The notes below the pieces were generated by a model. It ran no database searches and was not told the DNA's origin. It saw only the letters and a program-made list of their open reading frames with translations. 64,000 nt of DNA from Heterodera schachtii. Its lineage: Eukaryota > Nematoda > Chromadorea > Rhabditida > Heteroderidae. The position numbers and the translations under genes were made by a program. The DNA lies in assembly GCA_023374025.1 (NCBI GenBank), contig SIJG01000040.1, positions 62,001 through 126,000 of the forward strand. The letters run 5' to 3'. Below, one piece after another: positions 13,490-24,843 of the stretch (the first letter of the stretch is position 1; each line of letters begins with the position of its first letter).

Positions 13490-16400
13490 GTACCGTAATC
13501 TAATAACTAATGAAAAATGATGTTAAAGAATTTTTTTAAATAATCAACAACATTTGCGCAAAAAGGTGTGCACTTATTAGATTAAGCATTGCTGACCCAA
13601 AAATCTCTCACAAAAATAAATATTTTACAGCGTAAATTAATATTATTTCAAATGTTTATTTTATTCGATTTTTAAATAACATCACAATTCAAAATGAAAA
13701 GATAATATATAAAAGGGATGAAACTGCAGGTTACATTCTTTAAATCTGGAAAGTGCAAATTTTAATATAAGTAAATTAATGTTAAAAATAACAAAAATAT
13801 CAACATTGTTTAATTAATTTAAATAGTAACATAAAAATGCAATTGTTTTTATTGTTTTAAATTAAATTTCTTTTTTTAAAGTTATTCATTTAATTTATAA
13901 AAAATATTGTTAATTCTACATAAAATAAAGGAATAAAAAAATAAAAATTTATTCTTAACAAAAAAAAATTTAAAAAGCAAAGAAAATCCAAAATATCATT
14001 TCAAACTTTACAACAATGCCATCATAAATTATTAAGAAAAAAGCTATGGAAAATGGACCAGCGTTCGCGGACAAGAAAAAATTAATTCAATTAATTCCAT
14101 TAAACATTTCTAATCAATAAAGTATAATAAACAAAAATTCATTGTAAATTGTAAAACCTTACAAAAAAGAGATATTTCCTATAAACAAACAAATATAAGG
14201 AACGAGAATTCATAATAACATATCCTAAATCTAGAAGAGTGAAAATGGCAATAAATTAATTGAATGTCATCAACATAAAATGCAATAATGTTTATAATAC
14301 TCATTCAGGATAATTAAACGTCAAATTAAAGCGAGAGAGAAAATGGCAAACCGACTTGAACTAAGAAAATGAAAAATTAGTAAAATGCATTTCCAGCATA
14401 TAATTAAAAGTTTAATGTTTGAAAGAATCCAAATAAACACAAAATTATTTTAAAAATTTTATTTAAACAAAATTTTATTAACCAATATGAAAAATAATTT
14501 AAAAGATTATGAAAAAGATTAAATAAGATTAATATTCTTTGAAATTGCAAGAGGACCTTCGATAAAAAAAGAACTGCTACCGATATTTTCCAAATATTTA
14601 ACAAAGGCTAAATTTTTTTTTAAAAACGATACGGATAAATTTAATGTTTCCAATGATTAGTTTTGCAGTTTTCCGCTTATAACTTTTGAATTATGGAAAT
14701 AGAAAAAACTTGACGAGCGAAATAGATCATAATATTTTAATATAAAAAATAATTCAATTACATTATATATAAATTGATTAGTCAATATGATTCCTCATAA
14801 AAAATAAACAAGAGCTGTTGCGCCAAGCCAAGAAGGTTTTGAAAATAACCAAATTTTGTATTGTACAAAATAATCTAGTAATAAGATATCTAAAATCAAC
14901 CTACTCAATCAAGTAAAGAAATAAAAATAGATATAAGTTAAAATAAAAGTAAATAAAGATAAACATCGTTAAAATAATATTTTTAAATGGACCAATCAAT
15001 TTTTTGATTATTGAAACATGATTTAATTTTTCAAAAATGAAAGTTGGATACACAAAAGGAATTGGTTTTAAAAATATTCAAACGCATAAAATGATTAAAA
15101 TGAACAATAAATTACCAATTACAGAAATGATCATCGAAAAAGGTATTAAAATGGTTCTATAAAATAAAGGAGTAGTTAAAATTACCATTCGACACTACAT
15201 GAAGAGAAATAAAACTTGGTCGACAACAATTATTTTATTCATATAATTTATCAATTTATTTTTCATAAAGAAATATTTAAGATTTGATAAACTAAAAAAA
15301 AATATATAAAAATTAATATTAAAGAAAGAGTTAAGTCAATCAGTCGGCATATTGTTTGCGTGTAAGGAAAATAGGTACAATTACTGTCGCGAAATGGTCG
15401 TAGACCCTTACATTGTAGGGAGGATGAGCGAGGACAAATCGGCGGCCGAAATAAGATCGTACAATTTGACGAGAGCAAATTCGGAAAACGCAAGTATAAA
15501 ATAAAATGTTTTAAAATATTATAATGAGATTTAAAAATATTATTAAAAAAGTATTTTAATAAATTCAATAATGAAATCTATAAATTTCAAATTAATGATA
15601 TATTGGAAAAATAAAAAATATTTTAATGGAAGTTCTTAAAATTAGGAATGCATTTAAAAACAGGTGTCTGCAGGGCCACAATCTTTTTACGAGTATATTT
15701 ATTAGTTTCTGTACATAATGGAATTTCCAGAGGCTAAATATTTTTGAAAGTTTATAGCCTATAATTTAATTTAAAAAGGCCAAGCTTTTGAACCGGGTAT
15801 CTTGGTCCAACCGGTATTTTTCAAAAATTTTAAAATGTTTTATTGAACTTATCTCTTTCTATAATTAAGATAATCGCACCAAATTTTATATACATACTCT
15901 CCCGGTACAGAAAAGTTAACCTGAAAATGAAGTTGCTGAAATGCAGAATTAGGTGCATGTACAATTTCACCTTTTATAGGATACTTAACAGGGCTGTCAA
16001 AAATATGCATATTTTTTCTTAGATTCTACGTAGTCTAATTAGTAGGAAAAACACTTTCTTTTTTAGTATTTGTGTATAAAAGTTGAGACTTTTTTTTGAA
16101 TATTTTTGCATATTTGGGTTTTTATGCATATTTTGCCATTTTTTGTATATATTTTAAGATTTTTGCATATTTTTCATCAAATATTTCCGATTTGAATATC
16201 CCTTAGAAAAAAAAATTTGATTATGCTTAAAATTAAATCCAAATCGGAGTGGATGCGCGATTGGGTCAACAATGAGCTTCACTGCCGAAAACATTTGAGA
16301 AAATTTTGATGATTTGCAAATGCAAAAATAATCAATAAAAAATTGAAAAATTTATATAGGTATATTTTTTAGGTTAAAATATTTTTTTTCTTTTTATTTT

Positions 16401-17110
16401 ATAACTTTAGAAATTCTTTTTTCCAAAAAGAAATTTATCATTTTTTTGTTGTTTTTTTTTATTTTTTTGTTTTATTTTTTATATATTTTTAGGTGTAAAA
16501 TTTTTTTTAATATTATTTGTTCTTTTTTTAGTTTTTTATATATAAAAATGATATTTAGAGATGAATGCGTATTAAAAAATTTCAACACTCCCAAAATGAA
16601 AAAATGTTCTGTTATGTTCTTTCAATTTTATATTTGAACTTTCTTTTGTTAAATTTTTCATAAACTTTTTTGTCTTCAAGCGATAATGGACCAAATTTTA
16701 TAAAGTACAAATAATAAATAATCAAATGAATAAAGATACATTGTATATCATTAAACAAATACAAATATTTCAATTGGACAAATTAAACAAAAAAGATGAA
16801 CATCTCTGCAGGCATTAATCAAATTTTTGAATTGTTTTTTTTCATTTATTGGTGCATTCAAATTGTAATTTCAGATTTTTGTTATTTTTTTATCTAATTA
16901 TGAGAGGATATTTTTGTACTATTTGCCAAAATTATAGCTCACGCTGGTGGATGATACATTAAAAATGCGTATAGGACTGAATAGAGAAGGACTTAAAACA
17001 ATGACACCCATAAAAAATTTAAAAAAAAAACAAAAAATGTGCTGGTGGAAAATTGGCCAACTGATCAGCTGTAGAAGACAGATCACCCACTAATCACTGA
17101 TCTCCCCCTT
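13490..17110. other. AT-rich intergenic DNA with repeat fragments, no gene seen
   Basis: No supported gene. The block 15,185-15,290 (CGACACTACATGAA then GGTCGACAAC) is a diverged copy of 39,588-39,730. A frame on the minus strand at 15,263-15,568 lacks recognisable domains and is probably chance. Confidence 0.6.
15985..16210. repeat. Partial inverted copy of the 4.9-5.5 kb element
   Basis: The sequence TCTAATTAGTAGGAAAAACA and what follows it is the reverse complement of sequence near 5,421-5,450. The adjacent 'TATGCATATTTTTG' runs correspond to the 'AAATATGTACAAAA' runs of that element. The flanks do not preserve both terminal repeats, so this is a fragment. Confidence 0.55.
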
Positions 17111-17115
17111 TTCTC

Positions 17116-20100
17116 TCATGGATGGCCAACAAATGGCACGAACACATGGATAAGTGATGATGCATTGCTGGCCAAGAGTGGACTTGGACTCAATTTTTTA
17201 ACCGGCGGCTGTTCTTCGACTTGCAAACTTTTGAACCGTTCTGGCACTCCAGCAGCTTTATAAGACAAGCAGTGGACTTCGTCCACCCGAATGATTTCCT
17301 TTGTCGCCGGCTTACTGTAGCCCCAAAAGTTTACGGTACTCCCTTCGGCCTTCTGTAAAATTAGTCAATTAAATAGGCTTTTCGAAATTAGAAAACCCCA
17401 ACTCACATAACATTGAATCTCAATCCGAGTCCAATTGTATCGCAAAGCTTTTGGGTCAGTAAATTAGTAAAGCATTTAAAACGAAAGCAATTTAATATAA
17501 ATTAATTTTTAAAAAATTTAAAAGGTATAAATATTTATTTTCAATTTTCCTTGCCTGATTCATACGTAAGCTCGAATACGGGAAGTGGCAGGGATGACGT
17601 TCCGAGGCCCCAAAAATGTTCGGAAATCTGAAATCGTCGTAATTCCGTGTGATCCCTGGTAGATGGTACGATCCATTTTGGTGAAAGGCGCGCGGAAATG
17701 ACAATGTCCATGTCCGCCTTTTCCGCCTCAATCCAATTTTTGTATTCATTTGCTTTCAGATCAGTGAGTGATGCGGCACAACAAAGTTTAGCACCTTAAT
17801 GAGCCATCATTTGGCTAATTACTCAAAATTAATTAGTTAATTGTTTTTCTTTTTTTGCCTTGGGCCCTTTTGTCGGCTCGGTATTTGACCTCGACATACG
17901 CCGATGAACAGTTGTGTGTGCATTCAAACAAATTGCTTAAACTTTTGAATTGAATTCGCGCCTTTTTCCCCGCTTCAGGCTGAAAGCAATTAAAATTTGC
18001 ATTAATAATACTCAAAATGATTTTTTAAAAATATCAAAAATGTTATTTATTGCCTTAATTCGCCAATGGCATCGGCACGACTCATTCCCCCCACATTTGG
18101 CCTTCGTCTTCAATAACACTGCTGACTGATTGGCCACCAATTCTCTCGGAATTCCACTCAAATCCTCACAGTTAAAATCTTCAATTTATTTATAATTATT
18201 TTTAATTGAATTGGTTAATTGCTCACTCTCTTCGAGTTCTTTACAGTATTTGCCACCGTATCCGTCCGGGCAATGGCATTTTGTGCAATCATTCGGATTC
18301 AAATAGCCCCCGTTTTGGCACTTGTCCTTATGGCCTTTGCATGAGTCTGAACAAATGGAAAATCTACTTAAATTAAAATTATAATTGATTTGCCTTTGCA
18401 ATAAATTCGGTTAATTATGGCCGCGTCTTTGAAAGAGATTAGTTCGCGTTGGCCAATCGTTTGTTGATAAAAGCGTGGCAAAGTGATCCGATCGTATAAG
18501 CCCCTTTAATTGCAGTTTTAGGTCATTAAAATCCCAATTTTTCCTTACTTTTCATGGTCGCCCTTAGCTTCATAATGCATCACTGACCCGAAATCGTAAT
18601 CGAAGCCAAAGTTTTGAGTGTATGGGTCAATTTCCGATTGCTTTATAATGAATGATCACATGGAAATTATTTAAAATATTTGTGTTAATTACTCCGTCCT
18701 TTTTCCGTAAAATCAGGTAATTTCGGGCATCATTTCGGCTTTGCTCATGCCTAAAGCCAAGCGCGTGCATCAATTCATGGCCAGCAACGACGGACATGTT
18801 ACGACGCTTAAGCAGTTTCAAATTAAATCCAATAATGATTGAGTTAGTCCAAGTATGTCTCCAGCAGAGATTCCTATAATCCCGGCTCTTCTTGAGCGGA
18901 TCCCGGTTTTTCAACAAAAAAAAAAAACTATCGTAACCCAATACCCAAATCCCGACTTTTCAATCTTTGACGGGGGACAGGAATTGAAAATAAACATTGG
19001 CAAAATGTGGGAAGGAGCCAAAAAATTGCTGCAAATATTTCAAAAAATGCTGCAAAAATTACATTGATGCAGATAGTCAATCCCAGCTGAAGGTATTGCC
19101 ATCCTCCGACACGACCCAACGGGGACGCGCCACAGGCTACAAAAATGGGTAAAATAATTAGTAAAATAATAAATTGTGCAAAATTTTATGAATGAAATTC
19201 TCAATGAGAAATATTTGAATATAAATTACCGTCTGAAGTGTCTTCAATCATGATGCCATCCTGTTCTTCCACCATTTCATCCACAAATTCAAACCGAACA
19301 CAAGTGACCTCCCTATTTATATGTAAAACCAAACGAAATTCAATTTTTTAGATTAATTCAATCCATTATTTCATACATAATTAATTCTGTGCCAACTCTG
19401 ATGGCATTGTCCCAGAGGTCATAATTTTCAGGCACTTAAAACAATTGTTCAAACATTGTATAATGTGGTAAAATTATTACGGGCTTCTTCGTTGAATGCG
19501 ATTTTGATCGGGAATTTGGTCCATTTTTGGTATGGATGGTATTGTCGTTTTTTGCGCTGACTTTCCACCGCTTCGGGCTTAAGCCCACAAACTGTGAATT
19601 TTTTAAAAAAAATTAATTAATCTAATTAATTTAATTTTCAAATGACTCACTCTCCCTCAATCGATTGTACTGTTCTCGCAGCGTTCGTTTGTCACATGCC
19701 ATATCCTCATCGCATATTAATGTTTCGGATGGCTTTTTCATGGTTATCGGTGGCGGAAGTGGTGGGGCCCATTTTGGCATTTCGAACATCTAAAATTATT
19801 TTTAAATATATTTCCAAATTTTATTTTTATTTTACCGCATTGTTTTCGCTTTCGTTCTCTCCACAGTTTTCCAATTCCTCAATTTTCAACAACAAATTTC
19901 TGATCGGCACACAATCTGCGCCGTATTTATCACAGGGGTCTCGACTGTCTTAAAAAGTGCCAAAATTAATTTTAAAATTGAATTTTTTTTTTTTGCTAAC
20001 CGAATTTGTTTGGATCATTTTGGTAGGGCAACAATTTTGTACGGTTGGTTATGAATTTTGAAAATTTGGGCCTTTCAATTTGGAAAAATGCGCGCATTTT

Positions 20101-21933
20101 GTCATCGTTCGATGGTGGCACAAAATGAATCATTTTTGCCAAAGTGCCGTTGACCATTTGCGGCGCAATGTCTTTGAGAATGGAGCCAATGCCATCATTC
20201 TAAATTAATCATGGCAATTAAAATTAATTGAAATTGTTTTTTGCCTCATTGTTCCATTTGCCGCCAAAATTTTCTCCGTCGCCCTTTTCCCGGATTGCAC
20301 TTTTTTGCTCATTTTGGCCAAATTCGATGAGGAAATATGGCCTTTTCTTTTTTGTGTCCCTAATTTTGTCCATGGAAATTGGAAATGTTCGCGTCTTTTG
20401 GAACCTTAATTAATAAAATTAAAAAATAGTTATTATTTAATTAGCAAACGGCTCATTAGTGAATGAAAAGTTGATGAACGATTCAACAATAAGCTCATTC
20501 GTCGCCTCCGTTTGGTGCCGATGTGCACAAATTTGAACAGCAAAACCAGCGGCATTTGTGGCATTGTTCAGATGTTTTTGGCATAATTCGCCAATGGCAT
20601 TGACACTTGGCTTATTGCCAATGCTTTCATAGCACGCGTAGAGTTCGACGTGCCTTAAAATTTAAAATTTTCAAAAATTAATTCCAAAAAAATGACTTTT
20701 CGCATTTTGCACTTGGCACCGCCATGCAAGCATTCACAAGGCGTCCGCCTGAATAATAATCGGACGGTAATGGCTCGTCAATTTTGGCACGTTTTTCATA
20801 TTCATTGCATGCAATTTTGTATGGCGTCACGGTAATATTCAACAAGAATTTGTCCACTTCCGTCGGGAAGGAAATGTTTGTACAATTCATGCCAAAATGG
20901 TTAACATGCCGCACAAATGGCACAAAGCCAAAGGTTTGTTCAGTTGTTGGCACAATGCCAAAAGTGGTTGTTGTGCCACGGAATTTGGTTGGTGCTTTTG
21001 TTTTTGGGGCGACCAATGTTTGGGAAAGGCACTAAAAAATTAAATTAATCAAATTGCAAATTTAAATATCAAAAATTGCACTTTCTCTTTGCACAATTTG
21101 GCAGTGCCGGCGTTTTCGGCGCAAAACGTTGCGCCAAATTCAAATGCCAAAACAAATGGCATAAAATCATCAAAAAATGCGGCAGAAGAAAGCGCTTCTT
21201 GAAGTTCGTTTCCAAGTGGTTCAGCATCTTTAAAAATAATAAGTACTATTAAAATATTATTATTAATTTGGCTTTACTTTTGGTTAAATTAATTTCCAAA
21301 TGTTTTTCCGTTTCTTTTATTTGTTTGGTGCCGAAAATGTCGTCGAATCCATGGCTTAATTTTCATTTTTAAATTCATATTTTATTTTCATTCTAAATTT
21401 GCCTTGATTCGTAGCTGATCATTCCGTCTTGGTGCTTGGCAATGATCAGACCGTGCCATTGGTCTTCGGCAAATTCTTCGGCACATTCCACAAATTTCAG
21501 TTTGCCAATGTTTCCTTTGCCCACCCCAATACGTTTTCCAATTTTTGAGTTTTTGGCCATTTCACTTTGGTAGCAGATGAGGAGCCTAAAAATGATTTAA
21601 AAATAATTAATTTAAAACAAATTTTTAAAATATTTTACTTTGTACAGGCATTTGCCACCAAAATTGTCCCATTTTTGCCATTGCACGTTTTCCAAATGCC
21701 AAAGTCTGATGAGAAAGGGCTGAAAAATTCAAAATTTGTAAAAAAAAATTCAGGCTAAATATCCAGGCTTTGATTAGGCCTGAATCAATGCTTGAACTCA
21801 ATTATTTTGAAATGCGTTTAAAATTCAAAATATTATTGGGTTTTTAATTATACAGATATTGTTACCGTATTGGAGGAGCTGAACAATTAATGACCAAGCA
21901 AAGAAAGACGGTCAGTAGATTAAAGAAGTTCAT
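17116..21933 (-). CDS. Secreted astacin (M12A) zinc metallopeptidase, 24 exons
   Basis: I assembled 24 exons in one consistent phase (3,231 nt, 1,076 residues). ATG is at 21,933 and TGA at 17,118-17,116. Residues 1-18 form a signal peptide. Residues 19-580 match no module I know. RKKR at 581-584 is a furin-type site that would release the catalytic domain. The zinc motif HELMHALGFRHEQSR (687-701) and the Met-turn SVMHY (734-738) are intact. An EGF-like module follows (cysteines 785-817), then a CUB-like domain (about 826-950, with GAKLCC at 905-910) and a tail. Exon boundaries (high to low): 21,933-21,866; 21,719-21,639; 21,585-21,403; 21,354-21,278; 21,227-21,082; 21,031-20,697; 20,653-20,450; 20,404-20,245; 20,199-20,001; 19,948-19,836; 19,789-19,651; 19,591-19,481; 19,434-19,377; 19,312-19,230; 19,136-19,063; 18,806-18,693; 18,640-18,549; 18,503-18,394; 18,346-18,227; 18,178-18,054; 17,979-17,859; 17,794-17,555; 17,447-17,407; 17,352-17,116. 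Six introns start with GC. The N-terminal part could instead be a separate upstream gene ending with the in-frame TAA just after exon 7. Confidence 0.8.
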
Positions 21934-21939
21934 TTGCTA

Positions 21940-22575
21940 ATTGATTAATTAATTATTTATTAGAAATAAGTATTAATACTATTTAATTTATTTACTATTA
22001 AAAAATATTTTTATTTATTTTATAAATAAAATATTTATTTCCCAAATGATCAAATGAAATAAACGAATGAATGAAAGTGGTGGGATGGAAGCAGTGAATT
22101 CCGTCGTTGGACCAATCACTGAATTTTCTGTGTCGACGTGTAAAAAAGTGGGGGAAAAGCCACCAGCAGAAGAAAAAGCGGACGAACGACCACACATTTT
22201 GTAGCAGAGATTGTGGACACCGATAAATGACAAGTAATTTATTTATTTATTTTTACAAATTATTGGCCAAATCATCACAAAATCATTCGACAAATTTTCC
22301 ACCGCTTTTTCATCGGACAATTTGGCGTAAAATATGAATTAATGCATAATTAATTATTTGTTATGGAATTAATAATTGTATGATTTTGTGATTATAAACA
22401 AAATAATAAATTTATTAAATGCTGTGATAGGATAAAGCATAGAAAAAGTGGGTCTTCTTCATTTGCGCAAGCGCCGCCGCCGGCGTAATTTCAAAAATAT
22501 TTTGAATTTGGTATAAATAGACACAAATTGGACTGATCAGGATTGTGCTTATCTTGAAAAATGATCAATCATTAC
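21940..22575. other. Upstream region of the astacin gene, with an unresolved coding-like patch
   Basis: This is the likely promoter side of the astacin gene. A GC-richer patch at about 22,060-22,235 is open on both strands: plus strand from ATG at 22,086 (about 39 codons, Glu/Lys/Pro-rich) and minus strand from 22,233 (72 codons). Neither is recognisable. It could be an exon of a lost gene or part of a repeat. Confidence 0.3.
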
Positions 22576-22701
22576 TCAGCTGATCAAGCCACAATTGTCC
22601 GTGCCATTACTGTCCTCGTCTATTACCGCCATGTTCCGCTGGTCCGGCATTTCCCCCAGCAAAATGTTCTCGTTGTTTTGGATGGAGAATAATTGAACAC
22701 G
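22576..22701 (-). pseudogene. Isolated exon-like fragment, unknown protein C-terminus
   Basis: On the minus strand, an acceptor-like AAAAAAG is followed by an open 42-codon frame with balanced amino-acid use. It is acidic (…GEMPDQRNMAVIDEDSNG…) and ends in TGA at 22,578-22,576. No partner exon can be seen in the AT-rich DNA upstream. It may be the last exon of a gene whose other exons I cannot detect, or a gene remnant. The product is not recognised. Confidence 0.3.
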
Positions 22702-22785
22702 CTTTTTTAAAAATTTAGTTGGCTTTGAGCAAAGTTAGAAATTATGCAATTTTGAGGAAAATTTAAAAAAAAAAAGGATTTTTAG

Positions 22786-22816
22786 AGTCCGGCGGTGCCG
22801 ATAGGCGCCGCCGGCG
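22786..22816. repeat. GC-rich palindromic repeat fragment
   Basis: The block CCGGCGGTGCCGATAGGCGC and the following CGCCGG appear here, and their exact reverse complement occurs at about 31,799-31,826. This suggests a dispersed GC-rich transposon end or repeat core. A related CGCCGCCGCCGGCG sits at about 22,470. Confidence 0.6.
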
Positions 22817-23960
22817 GGGGAAAAATTGAGAATTTTGACCATATTTTTAGCAGCTTTTCATTTAATAAATTTCAGAATTTTGTGGTTTTTCGAAAAAATT
22901 GTAATTTTCTGGCTAAATATAAATCAAACTGATTTCTTACAAATAATAAATACACAGTTAATAAAAAATAAAAAATAATATTATTTTATCAAATTATATT
23001 TTATTGAACAAATATTGGCAAGAATAAGTAAAATAATGATTAATTTTTATATATTTTTTCCATTAATTCACATTTTTATTAGAGTGATTACCGGAAATAA
23101 ACAAAATCGTAAATCTATTCATCAAATTATTAAATCTCAATTCCTTGATAATGCAAAAAGAAAAAATATTTAAAAAACGAAAAAATTGTAATGGAAAAAA
23201 TACGCAAAATTTTCAAACAACACGTAATTTGTTTTTATTAAGAGTAAAAAATAAAAAATTAATAATAAAATAGGGAGGACTGAAAAATTGAACTTATTTA
23301 AAACACAAGCATTTGCAAATAACTGAACAATTCGAAGAATTAATAAAGAGTGACGAAAATTCATTAGGCAAAAACACTTTACAGCAAAAGTTGCCAATTT
23401 TATGCGGAATAGTAAGGGTTTGGCGGCGCCGAATTCAACCGATTTAAAAAAAAATTTCGGCAATGAATATTTCAAGATGGAAAATCAAATTTGGAGAAGA
23501 AAAATTCCTTGAAAAAAGTCGTGATTTATAGAAAAAATTATAAAATAAAGAAATGAGGGATAAAAACGGATAATTATGATGAAAATTTTGAAATTTATGG
23601 GAGACGGAAACAGCAGCAGATATTCACTTTTAATATTTTATAAAAATCAAATTAAAAACGGTGTGCCATTTTATCATTTTTTATTTTTTTATTTTTTCTG
23701 AAAAGAAAAATATTTTTTGTTTATAAAAATGCAGAAATTAAAAATTTTGTTAATGAAATCATTCACAATAATACTAAAATATTGATATAAATGAACTAAA
23801 AGTTAAATTTTTTTTTTTTAAATAAAACAAATAACATATAAAATTAATTAAGAATTTAAGAAAAATGAGTGAGATGAAAGGGCATAAATATTGAAAAGAT
23901 TGTTTTTTTATTTTGTCGCTGGAATATTCGTCAATAAATAAAAATTTCCAATTAATAATT
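22817..23960. other. AT-rich intergenic DNA, no gene seen
   Basis: Only short low-complexity frames. No repeat structure stands out. Confidence 0.6.
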
Positions 23961-24415
23961 TCAAATAATAAATATGGATTGAAAAGTAAAACCAATTAAC
24001 GTATGTCGTATGTTTAACATTTTTTGAACCATTAAAAAATAGAGCAAATCAATTAGAACGAGTTTATGTATCAAAAAATGGGATTTATGGACCTTAAAGG
24101 CGATTAAGGAGGAGTTAGAATCTGTTGACTCTGGGGCGTTTAATCTGATCAGACAGATTTTTGTATAATTTTGCAACTATTCAAATTAATTTGAGTTAAA
24201 TTATTAAATTTCATTTCGAGTTACACTTGGCAATTCTTCGGAAAGAATAGCGTTGGTCCCCATTCCATGCGCGACTTTTTTTTTGATGGAAATCCACGGG
24301 TGTAAGGTGATAAATTTAAATGTGAAAACTTTTGTACCAGAAGTTTTTGCTCTATTTTGGTCAGTGGTTTTTGGGTTGCCGAGAGATTAGAAATTTTGCT
24401 ATCGCATTTCCTCAT
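23961..24415 (-). CDS. Candidate small two-exon gene, unknown
   Basis: On the minus strand an ATG at 24,415 opens a frame rich in Lys, Ser and Pro. A donor-like GTGTAA follows the Asn-Cys-Gln near 24,227. After about 50 nt an acceptor TTTGAATAG leads in the same phase into a second frame with ordinary composition (Leu-Asn-Ala-Pro-Glu-Ser…) that fades into AT-rich sequence near 23,960. No domain or signal peptide is recognised. The composition is more gene-like than the surroundings, but the 3' end is uncertain and this could be a repeat fragment. Confidence 0.3.
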
Positions 24416-24738
24416 TGTGCTGAAAGTTCATTTTTTATACTATTTTTTTAATTTTTTCTTATTTTCTATAAACCATAAAATTTTACTTCGAAAAATACAA
24501 ACAAAAAAATATAACTTGAATAAATTATGAATTAAATTTCGTCAAAGAATTTGTCTGAATTAAAATTGCGAAAAGTCAACGAAATGAAATGTGATATCAT
24601 TGATAGTGAAAATTTGGTATCATTTGATAGCTCTATAATTCTCAATTAAAAAATTGTTATAAATATAAAATTAAAAAATCGTTGTTTTTGGTTACTGAAG
24701 TAATTTTATGTATGAGAATGAGTAAAAGGGGGTCCGTA

Positions 24739-24843
24739 CAATCCGTCAGTGGACAATCCGTCAGTGGTCAATCCGTCAGTGACAATCCGTCAGTAATTGA
24801 CAATCCGTCAGTGGATAATCCGCCAGTGGACAATTCGTCAGTA
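24739..24843. repeat. Tandem array of CAATCCGTCAGTG(GA)
   Basis: Seven consecutive copies of a 13-17-bp unit built on CAATCCGTCAGTGGA, with small spacer differences and single substitutions (CCGCCAGTG, AATTCGTCAGT). No coding frame. Confidence 0.9.
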
